From the IMG/VR virus record IMGVR_UViG_3300045999_008746, positions 1 to 22,463 of that record: a DNA stretch of 22,463 nucleotides; one strand, given 5' to 3'. The notes under the pieces are model-generated. The model made no database searches and had not been told where the DNA came from. It saw only the letters and a program-made list of their open reading frames with translations. Within the stretch, counting starts at the first letter, position 1; each line of letters begins with the position of its first letter. Source of the DNA: a virus. This document shows positions 1 through 5,800 of this stretch, piece by piece. Both the position numbers and the translations under genes were made by a program.

Positions 1-15
1 GTGGTCAGCACGTGA
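1..15 (+). CDS. 3' end of an upstream gene (partial)
   Basis: In frame 1 the window opens with four sense codons (Val-Val-Ser-Thr) followed by TGA at 13-15. That stop overlaps the GTG start of the next gene as GTGA, the same junction style seen repeatedly in this window. This suggests the operon continues upstream. Nothing can be said about the product from four residues, and the reading is inferred only from the overlap pattern. Confidence 0.35.
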   Translation: MVST

Positions 16-1127
16 AGATTGCCGTTCGCAACTCGTGCGACGACTTCAAGAGCTACCGGGCCGCCCGCGTCAAGAGCCTGTTCAACGTCGAAAGCGGCGC
101 AAACTTCGAACACGAAGCCAATCTGGAGATCGACGACGGCAGTTGGCAGATTGGGCTGATCGTAGGGCCGTCCGGCTCCGGCAAAACCTCATTAGGTAAG
201 CGGATCTTTGGGCGTGACGATGCCATCTACTCGCCAAATGGTTGGGCTCACGACAAGCCCATAGTGGATTGCATTCTGCCGGGCGGTGATTTCGATGCCG
301 TAACCGGCGCGCTTGCTGCAGTGGGCTTGGGCAGCGTCCCCTCGTGGCTGCGGCCGTATCCGGTGCTCTCTAACGGCGAAAAATTCAGAGCCGACCTAGC
401 CCGCATTGTTTGCGAAGAGCCCGACGAAATCGTGGTGGATGAGTTCACCTCCGTGGTGGATCGCCAGATTGCGAAATTCGGGGCCATGGCGTTTTCGAAG
501 GCGTGGAAGCGCACGAAGGGCAAGCGATGCGTTTTGCTGAGCTGCCACTACGACATTATCGAATGGGTTGAACCCGATTGGGTGTACGACACACAGACGG
601 CTACCTTCCAACGCGGGCAAGCCGGGAGGTCTCTTTGGCGACGGCCAAGGTTCGATCTTGAGGTTTGGGAGGTTGACCGGAGTTACTGGCCGCTCTTTGC
701 TCCGCATTACTATCTGAGCCTGCCTCCCATGATCGCCGCAACGTATTACGTGGGCACCGTGGAAGGCGAGCCCGCCTGCCATTTGGCCGTTTCCCCGCGC
801 CTCGAAGTGGGCGGTATGCGCGCCTCTCGCATGGTCGTGATGCCGGAGTGGCAAGGCGCTGGCATTGGCCTGCGCTTCCTCAACGCAATCTGCGAGCACC
901 AAACGTCTGGGCAGGGCAAGTACGGCGACCGGGTAAAGGCCGTGTACTTCCACACCTCGCATCCCGGCCTGTGCGCTGGCCTGCGCCGCGACAAACGCTG
1001 GCGGCAGACGAGCGCCAAGCTGCATGGCGAGTCGAAGAAAGGCGCACGCAAGCGCGGCATGGCGACGGGCTACGGCGGGCACTGGCGGGCGGTGCAAGGC
1101 TTCAAATACATTGGAGCTGCCGCATGA
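12..1127 (+). CDS. ABC-type ATPase fused to a GNAT-like acyltransferase domain
   Basis: The N-terminal half is an ABC-class ATPase. It has Walker A GPSGSGKTS (residues 52-60), an ABC signature LSNGE (119-123), Walker B EIVVDEFT (139-146) running into the D-loop SVVD, and an H-loop histidine at 179. No membrane segment is visible, so this is not a transporter in itself. The C-terminal half, from about residue 225, resembles GNAT acyltransferases: RMVVMPEWQGAGIG (273-286) fits the acyl-CoA-binding motif A, preceded by an HYYLS element (232-236). The arrangement matches the known class of ABC ATPases fused to a predicted acetyltransferase (COG2401-like). The phage Mu Mom DNA-modification protein is also GNAT-like, so nucleic-acid base modification is an attractive but unproven role. 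The GTG start at 12 overlaps the previous stop, and the gene's TGA overlaps the ATG of the formyltransferase-like gene. The substrate is unknown. Confidence 0.85.
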   Translation: MKIAVRNSCDDFKSYRAARVKSLFNVESGANFEHEANLEIDDGSWQIGLIVGPSGSGKTSLGKRIFGRDDAIYSPNGWAHDKPIVDCILPGGDFDAVTGALAAVGLGSVPSWLRPYPVLSNGEKFRADLARIVCEEPDEIVVDEFTSVVDRQIAKFGAMAFSKAWKRTKGKRCVLLSCHYDIIEWVEPDWVYDTQTATFQRGQAGRSLWRRPRFDLEVWEVDRSYWPLFAPHYYLSLPPMIAATYYVGTVEGEPACHLAVSPRLEVGGMRASRMVVMPEWQGAGIGLRFLNAICEHQTSGQGKYGDRVKAVYFHTSHPGLCAGLRRDKRWRQTSAKLHGESKKGARKRGMATGYGGHWRAVQGFKYIGAAA

Positions 1128-1732
1128 AGGTGCTTCTTGCTGGGCAAAAGGTTTTCGGCGCTGCGGCTTTGGAGCTGCTGCTTCATCTTGGCCACGAGGT
1201 GGTCGCCGTGTTTGCGCCGCCGCCCAAAGGCGACAAGGTTGACCGATTGGCGAGCCAAGCGCTGGCTTTCGGCATCCAGCCTCAAAGCGGGCTCACCGCA
1301 GACAAGGTGCCGCCCGGCACGGATCTGATCGTCACGGCTCACAGCCACGACTACATCACCAGCGAAGCGCTGCAGCGAACCACGTACGGTGGCATTGGGT
1401 ATCACCCGTCACTGCTGCCCCTGCACCGGGGCAAAGATGCGATCCGCTGGGCCATCCGGATGGGCGACAAGGTGACCGGCGGCACCGTGTATTGGCTCAG
1501 CGACCACGTGGATGGCGGGCCGATCGCCGCTCAAGACTGGTGCTTTGTGCGCCCCGGCGACGACGCGATGGCGCTTTGGCAGCGAGAGCTTGCCCCGATG
1601 GGGCTGCGCCTCTTTCGGCGCGCTCTCACCGACATTTCCAGCGGAAACATTGTGCGCATCCCGCAGGACGAAAGCCTCGCCACGTGGGAGCCATCTCTTG
1701 ATCGACCCAAACTTGCGAGCGCCAAGCCATGA
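1124..1732 (+). CDS. formyltransferase-fold protein (Fmt/PurN-like N-terminal domain) with altered active site
   Basis: This 202-residue protein matches the folate-dependent formyltransferase fold. It has an N-terminal Rossmann-like start (MKVLLAGQKVFG), the HPSLLPLHRG motif (94-103) and a GGTVYWLSDHVDGGPI segment (119-134) with the expected catalytic Asp at about 130. In methionyl-tRNA and GAR formyltransferases the motif reads Asn-x-His; here it reads Gly92-Tyr93-His94, so the catalytic Asn is missing. The protein lacks the C-terminal tRNA-binding domain of Fmt (usual length about 310 residues), so initiator-tRNA formylation is unlikely. The ATG at 1124 overlaps the previous TGA and has GGAG upstream. 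A longer reading that starts at 848 runs inside the ATPase-GNAT gene and is rejected. By context it may transfer a one-carbon or acyl group to an amine made by neighbouring enzymes; this is inference. Confidence 0.85.
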   Translation: MKVLLAGQKVFGAAALELLLHLGHEVVAVFAPPPKGDKVDRLASQALAFGIQPQSGLTADKVPPGTDLIVTAHSHDYITSEALQRTTYGGIGYHPSLLPLHRGKDAIRWAIRMGDKVTGGTVYWLSDHVDGGPIAAQDWCFVRPGDDAMALWQRELAPMGLRLFRRALTDISSGNIVRIPQDESLATWEPSLDRPKLASAKP

Positions 1733-1788
1733 ACAGTCGTCGAATTGAAGATCTGCACCCGGCCGACGCCCGGAATAAAAAAGCGTGA
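1729..1788 (+). pseudogene. 19-codon remnant duplicate of the endolysin gene start
   Basis: ATG at 1729 opens a 19-codon frame ending in TGA at 1786-1788. Its first 12 residues (MNSRRIEDLHPA) are identical to the start of the M15 peptidase at 2828. Over the first 42 bases, 35 are identical; six of the seven differences are synonymous or start-codon changes. The ATG overlaps the formyltransferase stop (ATGA), and the TGA overlaps the GTG start of the methyltransferase (GTGA). It looks like the scar of recombination that placed the methyltransferase between the formyltransferase and the endolysin. It may persist as a coupling leader, since no good ribosome-binding site precedes the methyltransferase GTG. 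Confidence 0.8.
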
Positions 1789-2831
1789 TTCATCACGGCG
1801 ATTGCCTTGAGGTGATGCGCACGCTGCCCGATTGCAGCGTCGATGCGGTCGTGACCGACCCACCGTATGGACTGTCCTTCATGGGCAAAAAATGGGACTA
1901 CGACGTACCAAGCGTCGAAGTATGGGGTGAGTGCTTGCGGGTGTTGAAGCCCGGCGGGCATCTGCTGGCTTTTGCTGGGACTCGCACCCAGCACCGCATG
2001 GCCGTTCGCATCGAGGATGCGGGGTTTGAGATACGCGACATGATTGCGTGGGTTTACGGCAGCGGGTTCCCGAAGTCGCACAACCTAAAGGACGATTGGC
2101 AAGGTTGGGGCACCGCACTCAAGCCCGCGCTAGAGCCGATCACCGTGGCCCGAAAGCCGTTGGCAGGGACGGTGGCAGAGAATGTGTTGGCGCACGGCGC
2201 GGGTGCGCTGAACATTGATGGGTGTAGAGTTCCGCATGGCGCTGATGTTGATCTTGGCGCAGTGCAGCATTGTCAAACGCATCAAGGCGGTCACACTGTC
2301 ACGCTAAACAATCCCGGCTTTAGCACTGCTACTTACAAACCACAAGGCCGCTGGCCCGCCAACCTAATCCACGACGGGAGCGATGAGGTAACGCGACTGG
2401 CAGGCTCTGCCGCTAGATTCTTTTACTGCGCGAAAGCAAGTAAAGCGGATCGAGATGAAGGGCTAGACGACATTGACGGCAAGATCGTAGGGGCTAAAGG
2501 GAACGGGCTAGCTCGAAAATGCGCGACTTGTGGGGCGTCTGTACTTGATGGGTGCAATTGCCAAGATCGCACATTCGAAAACCCAAAGCGCAAAAACCAC
2601 CATCCAACCGTCAAGCCTACTGACTTGATGCGCTACCTATGCCGCCTTGTTACGCCGCCGGGCGGCGTCGTGCTTGACCCATTCATGGGCAGCGGCAGCA
2701 CAGGCAAAGCAGCGGCTTTGGAAGGGTTTGAATTTATCGGCATCGAACGTGAGGCCGATTACGTCGCGATCGCCCGCCGCCGAATCAATCACTCATACCC
2801 AGAACTTGCCCTGCAGGGAGGCTCGTTGTGA
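1785..2831 (+). CDS. DNA methyltransferase, beta-class (N6-adenine or N4-cytosine)
   Basis: This 348-residue SAM-dependent DNA methyltransferase has its catalytic motif IV TDPPYG (24-29) near the N-terminus. The SAM-binding motif DPFMGSGSTG (298-307) is near the C-terminus and is preceded by HPTVKP (273-278). This IV-before-I order defines the beta class, which methylates exocyclic amines (N6 of adenine or N4 of cytosine). Between them is a variable target-recognition region and a small Cys cluster, CATCG...CNC (Cys246, 249, 257, 259), that may bind zinc. The GTG start at 1785 gives MIHHGDCLEV, a typical family N-terminus. The stop overlaps the GTG of the endolysin gene. No restriction endonuclease is adjacent, so this is an orphan phage methylase. 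Bases about 2200-2600 look less GC-rich than the flanks, in keeping with acquisition by exchange. Target sequence is unknown. Confidence 0.93.
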   Translation: MIHHGDCLEVMRTLPDCSVDAVVTDPPYGLSFMGKKWDYDVPSVEVWGECLRVLKPGGHLLAFAGTRTQHRMAVRIEDAGFEIRDMIAWVYGSGFPKSHNLKDDWQGWGTALKPALEPITVARKPLAGTVAENVLAHGAGALNIDGCRVPHGADVDLGAVQHCQTHQGGHTVTLNNPGFSTATYKPQGRWPANLIHDGSDEVTRLAGSAARFFYCAKASKADRDEGLDDIDGKIVGAKGNGLARKCATCGASVLDGCNCQDRTFENPKRKNHHPTVKPTDLMRYLCRLVTPPGGVVLDPFMGSGSTGKAAALEGFEFIGIEREADYVAIARRRINHSYPELALQGGSL

Positions 2832-3271
2832 ACAGCCGCAGAATCGAAGATCTACACCCGGCCGTCGCCGCCAAAGCCCGCGAATTTCTCCGCCTCTGCG
2901 AGCAGCAATGGCCGGGCAACGAGGTGGATGTGATCATCACCTCTACCATGCGCTCCATGGCTGAGCAGGAACGCCTCTACGCCCAAGGGCGCACCGCGCC
3001 CGGAAAGATTGTCACCAAGGCCAAGCCGGGGCAGTCCATGCACAACTACGGGCTGGCGTTCGATGTGGTGCCCCTGCGCTACGGTAAGCCCGTGTGGGGC
3101 ACTACCGGCGCAGATGGCGAACTGTGGAACCGGATTGGGCAGATAGGTGAATCCGTGGGCCTAGAATGGGCCGGGCGCTGGCAGCGCTTTCGCGAATTCC
3201 CCCACTTCCAATGGACAGGCGGGCTTACCCTTGCCGACCTGCAGAGCGGGAAACGTCCGGGGCTGGCTTAA
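2828..3271 (+). CDS. M15-family peptidase, probable endolysin (L-alanyl-D-glutamate peptidase type)
   Basis: This 147-residue enzyme shows the M15 zinc-peptidase signature SMHNYGLAFD (70-79), giving zinc ligands His72 and Asp79. REFPHFQW follows, with His126 as third ligand and Glu123 in the catalytic acid position. Length and motifs match phage endolysins of the T5 type, which cut the L-Ala-D-Glu bond in peptidoglycan stem peptides. No signal peptide or membrane segment is seen, so release would need a holin. The GTG start overlaps the methyltransferase stop (GTGA). The last 47 bases overlap the 3' end of a convergent minus-strand gene. Lysis at the end of infection is the expected role. Confidence 0.92.
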   Translation: MNSRRIEDLHPAVAAKAREFLRLCEQQWPGNEVDVIITSTMRSMAEQERLYAQGRTAPGKIVTKAKPGQSMHNYGLAFDVVPLRYGKPVWGTTGADGELWNRIGQIGESVGLEWAGRWQRFREFPHFQWTGGLTLADLQSGKRPGLA

Positions 3272-3539
3272 CTTTAGCGTGAGGCTGGCCGGGCTCCGGG
3301 CGCGAAGGCGGAGAGAAAAATTCCACGAACAGCGAGCCCGTAGGCTTGCCCGCCGCCAACGCCTTCTCACCCTCGTACACGAGGTACTCTGAATCCCACA
3401 CCTGCACCACCGGGCCACGGTGCTGCTTCCACGACTGCACCATCACCCGGATGGCACGCCGCGCCGCCTCCGGGGTGAGGTTCCCCGCCACCTTGCGTGG
3501 CACCTTCTCGCCCTTCTCCTGCGCCCATACGCTCGCCAT
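3225..3539 (-). CDS. hypothetical protein (104 aa), second gene of minus-strand pair
   Basis: I do not recognise this protein. It starts MASVWAQEKGEKVP, has a short helix-like stretch (LTPEAARRAIRVMVQSW), then a beta-like segment (PVVQVWDSEYLVYEGE). It ends in a Pro- and charge-rich tail that overlaps the endolysin gene in antisense by 47 bases. The ATG at 3539 lies 3 bases after the stop of the 121-residue gene, so the two are probably co-transcribed. The tail after about residue 75 is low complexity. No membrane segment or catalytic motif is visible. The close spacing to a gene with a perfect ribosome-binding site is the main reason to accept it. Confidence 0.65.
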   Translation of the reverse strand: MASVWAQEKGEKVPRKVAGNLTPEAARRAIRVMVQSWKQHRGPVVQVWDSEYLVYEGEKALAAGKPTGSLFVEFFSPPSRPEPGQPHAKVKPAPDVSRSAGRQG

Positions 3540-3542
3540 ACG

Positions 3543-3908
3543 TTACCCTGCCTTCTTCATCGTGGATTGAGCCTGCTCCCGCTTCTTCACGAACTCAACC
3601 AGTAGATCGCGATAGCCGCGCAGGGCACGAGCATACGTGTTCGACCCACGGATCTCGTATTCCTCCAGCAGCTCAATGTCAGAGGTGGCCGCAAAATCCC
3701 GCAGCGTCTTGGCGTGTGCGTTGTAACTGTAGTTGGTCTCGCTCGTGAACTCCAAGAGCCCCGGCAACTCGCCACGAGCAACCGCAGCCTTCGCCGCACT
3801 CAACAGCGTGACACGCACAGCCTTGGGCGGCCGCAGCGCCACCTGCTTCGCCGCAATGCCAGCCAACAACTTCTCAAGCCCCAATGGAATCACTGAATTC
3901 TCAAACAT
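3543..3908 (-). CDS. hypothetical protein (121 aa), first gene of minus-strand pair
   Basis: The start at 3908 (MFENSVIPLGLEKLL) is chosen because a full Shine-Dalgarno AGGAGG lies directly upstream on the minus strand. The longer frame reaching 4274 would run through the control region and antisense to terS, and is rejected. The product is a soluble, mostly helical 121-residue protein. It has a basic patch (RPPKAVRVTLLSAAKAAV) and a C-terminal helix rich in Arg and Lys ending KKREQAQSTMKKAG. The middle (HAKTLRDFAATSDIELLEEYEI, then ARALRGYRDLLVEF) vaguely resembles small conserved proteobacterial proteins I cannot name. It is transcribed divergently from terS, so it could be a regulator of the shared control region, but no clear helix-turn-helix is seen. 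Confidence 0.75.
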   Translation of the reverse strand: MFENSVIPLGLEKLLAGIAAKQVALRPPKAVRVTLLSAAKAAVARGELPGLLEFTSETNYSYNAHAKTLRDFAATSDIELLEEYEIRGSNTYARALRGYRDLLVEFVKKREQAQSTMKKAG

Positions 3909-4024
3909 CGAACTTCCTCCTGCATTTGAACTAACGCTGCGTTTCGGGTAACGCTTCACATCAACCGCCCCACTGTGTGTTTCGTGAGATTCCGATGGTT
4001 GCGCCCCCAAAAACCGCTTCCCGG

Positions 4025-4040
4025 TATCAGTACGGTGACA
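4025..4040. promoter_or_regulatory. 16-bp dyad, copy 1 (TATCA-N6-TGACA)
   Basis: TATCA and TGACA flank six bases ending in CGG, forming an imperfect dyad. On the minus strand it reads TGTCACCGTACTGATA, which matches copy 2 (TATCACCGGAATGATA) at 13 of 16 positions. The spacing to copy 2 is 51 bp start to start, close to five helical turns. It is a likely protein-binding site; the binding protein is unknown. Confidence 0.55.
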
Positions 4041-4075
4041 ATATGCCAGCCGCAGGGGCGGTTTGCAAGCAGAAA

Positions 4076-4091
4076 TATCATTCCGGTGATA
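4076..4091. promoter_or_regulatory. 16-bp dyad, copy 2 (TATCA-N6-TGATA), over the terS ribosome-binding region
   Basis: TATCA at 4076-4080 and TGATA at 4087-4091 form a perfect 5-bp-arm dyad with TTCCGG between. It ends four bases before the terS ATG, so a protein bound here could block translation initiation or early transcription of the packaging genes. Alternatively TerS itself may bind it as a packaging signal. Confidence 0.55.
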
Positions 4092-4095
4092 CCCA

Positions 4096-4512
4096 ATGAA
4101 GAAAGCCCAGCAGGCCGCACAGCCTCCAACCGCTCCCCCTAGAAAAAAGCCGGGGCCAGTTGGCCACGTGCCGACCGCCCAAACCCGCAACCTTGTATCG
4201 CTCGCCATGCTCAACGACATGACGCACGCGCAGGCCGCAAGGCTTGTGGAGATCGACGAGGTGACACTGCGCAAGCACTACGCGGATGAGCTGGCGCACG
4301 GCAAGGCCCGGATGATTTCCATGGTGGCCGCGAACCTGTACCGCATCGCGCAGCAGACGGCCGATCTGAAGGCCGCGCTCACCGCCAGCATCTTTGTGCT
4401 CAAGAGCAAGGGCGGCTGGAACGATCGCGCCGCGCAGGCCGACGTAGAGGTGGAAACGCCGGGGCCGGTGAAGGTGCGCCTGCGGCTGGGTGACAAGGCG
4501 GAGAGCGCCTAA
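4096..4512 (+). CDS. terminase small subunit-like protein
   Basis: This 138-residue basic protein lies directly before the large terminase, overlapping it as TAATG. Residues about 34-62 (from VSLAMLNDMTHAQAARLVEI to TLRKHY) form a helix-turn-helix of the type found in phage small terminase subunits. There, an oligomer recognises the packaging site and hands DNA to the large subunit. The N-terminus is Pro- and Lys-rich and probably unfolded; the C-terminus after about 115 is also extended and may contact TerL. The ATG at 4096 follows a weak GGTGAT ribosome-binding site that falls inside the second dyad. Identity rests on position, size and the helix-turn-helix, since small subunits vary greatly in sequence. 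Confidence 0.8.
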   Translation: MKKAQQAAQPPTAPPRKKPGPVGHVPTAQTRNLVSLAMLNDMTHAQAARLVEIDEVTLRKHYADELAHGKARMISMVAANLYRIAQQTADLKAALTASIFVLKSKGGWNDRAAQADVEVETPGPVKVRLRLGDKAESA

Positions 4513-5798
4513 TGGGTGCCGCCCGCAAACTGCTTGAGATCGAGTACGAGCGCCCATGGCTGTACCCCGCTCAGCAGCGGGCAATTTTCGATTGCGTGGA
4601 TCTGAACGGCGAGCCAGCCCGCTACGGCGTGGTCGAGGCCAGCACCAAGGCCGGGAAAACGGTTGGCTGCATGGCGTGGATTGTCGAACAGGCGTACATG
4701 AGAGCGGGCATCAACCGCAACTTCTGGTGGGTAGCCCCGGTCTACCCGCAGGCCAAGATCGCGTTCCGTCGCATCAAGGCCGGGCTACCTACAGGATCGT
4801 TCGCGGCAAACGAGGCCGATCTGAAGATCACGCTGCTGGGCGTGGGCTCAACGATCTGGTTCAAGACGGGCGAAAAGCCCGACAACCTGTACGGTGAGGA
4901 TGTGTACGCCGCCGTGGTGGACGAGGCCAGCCGCTGCCGCGAGGATTCGTGGATTGCTCTGCGCTCCACCCTCACCGCTACCAGAGGCCCGGTGCGGATC
5001 ATCGGTAACGTGAAGGGACGGGCCAACTGGCACTACCGTATTGCCCGACGCGCCGAATCCGGCGAACCCGGCTACAGCTACGCCAAGCTCACTGCCTACG
5101 ACGCGGTGGCCGGTGGCGTGCTCGATGCGGCTGAGATCGAGGATGCCAAGCGAGCGCTGCCCGAACAGGTGTTCCGCGAGCTCTACCTTGCCGAACCCTC
5201 CGACGACCAAGGCAACCCGTTTGGCATCCAGCACATCGCCGCTTGTGTCGCACCGCTATCCGAATCCCGCCCCGCCGCCATCGGCATCGACCTCGCGAAA
5301 TCGTTCGACTGGACGGTGGTGATCGGGCTCGATCGCATGGGCAACGTGTGCGGATTCGAGCGCTGGCAGGGGCCGTGGGAAGAAACGGAGCGGCGCATTT
5401 TGCAGCTCACTGGCAACACTCCCACCCTTGTGGACTCGACGGGCGTTGGCGACCCGATCGTGGAGCGCCTGCAGCGCAAGCGCGGCAACTTCACCGGCTT
5501 CAAGTTCACCTCCGAATCCAAACAGCGCCTCATGGAAGGGCTCGTCATGGCCATCCAGCAGCGCCGCATCCGATTTCCAGACGGTCACATTCGCAAAGAG
5601 CTGGAAAACTTCGAGTACGAGTACACGCGCACGGGCGTCCGATATTGCGCGCCGGAAGGCGTTCACGATGACTGTGTGATGGCACTGGCACTTGCAGAAG
5701 AGCAGCGCCGCCAGAGCTTCCCCGAAACCCTCAATTCCCGACCCGACTCACTGCCACGGATTAGCCCGTGGATTTCGGGCGATCGATCTGGAGAGTAA
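4512..5798 (+). CDS. terL: terminase large subunit (packaging ATPase/nuclease)
   Basis: This 428-residue packaging motor has both expected halves. The ATPase has a Walker A variant ASTKAGKT (43-50), Walker B AAVVDEAS with Asp137 and Glu138, and the coupling-type segment VRIIGNVKGR (161-170). The RNase H-fold nuclease has acidic residues in IGIDLAKSFD (Asp260), TLVDSTGVGD (Asp308) and GVHDDCVMALALA (Asp386/387). It translocates DNA through the portal into the prohead and cuts the concatemer. Its start overlaps the terS stop, and its stop lies 2 bases before the portal start. The length is typical, and no motif is missing. Confidence 0.96.
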   Translation: MGAARKLLEIEYERPWLYPAQQRAIFDCVDLNGEPARYGVVEASTKAGKTVGCMAWIVEQAYMRAGINRNFWWVAPVYPQAKIAFRRIKAGLPTGSFAANEADLKITLLGVGSTIWFKTGEKPDNLYGEDVYAAVVDEASRCREDSWIALRSTLTATRGPVRIIGNVKGRANWHYRIARRAESGEPGYSYAKLTAYDAVAGGVLDAAEIEDAKRALPEQVFRELYLAEPSDDQGNPFGIQHIAACVAPLSESRPAAIGIDLAKSFDWTVVIGLDRMGNVCGFERWQGPWEETERRILQLTGNTPTLVDSTGVGDPIVERLQRKRGNFTGFKFTSESKQRLMEGLVMAIQQRRIRFPDGHIRKELENFEYEYTRTGVRYCAPEGVHDDCVMALALAEEQRRQSFPETLNSRPDSLPRISPWISGDRSGE

Positions 5799-5800
5799 CC

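Larger units (their letters stand above)
3909..4095. promoter_or_regulatory. divergent control region between minus-strand pair and terS
   Basis: This 187-base gap separates divergently transcribed genes. It holds two near-identical 16-bp dyads (4025-4040 and 4076-4091), a direct repeat TAACGCT at 3932-3938 and 3949-3955, and a perfect 9-bp inverted repeat AACCGCCCC (3963-3971) / GGGGCGGTT (4055-4063). A further copy of AAACCGC lies at 4011-4017, opposite GCGGTTT at 4058-4064. I could not pick a convincing -35/-10 pair. The region could combine promoters and operators, or carry the pac or cos recognition site, which in many phages lies next to or within terS. Confidence 0.6.

Noticed and set aside
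396-1097. Minus-strand open frame (233 codons) opposite the ATPase-GNAT gene
   Set aside because: The plus-strand frame carries clear ATPase and GNAT motifs; this frame shows none and is a GC-bias shadow.
848-1123. N-terminal extension of the formyltransferase-like gene
   Set aside because: It lies in another frame inside the ATPase-GNAT gene, adds low-complexity Arg/Pro-rich residues, and the ATG at 1124 has GGAG and the ATGA overlap.
1785-2831. Complete restriction-modification system
   Set aside because: Only the methyltransferase is present; neither neighbour resembles a restriction endonuclease.
3909-4274. Longer start for the 121-residue minus-strand gene
   Set aside because: It would cross the control region and lie antisense to terS; the start at 3908 has a perfect AGGAGG site.
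5768-5800. Upstream start for the portal gene
   Set aside because: It adds 11 residues inside terL with no good ribosome-binding site, whereas 5801 has GGAGAG at proper spacing.
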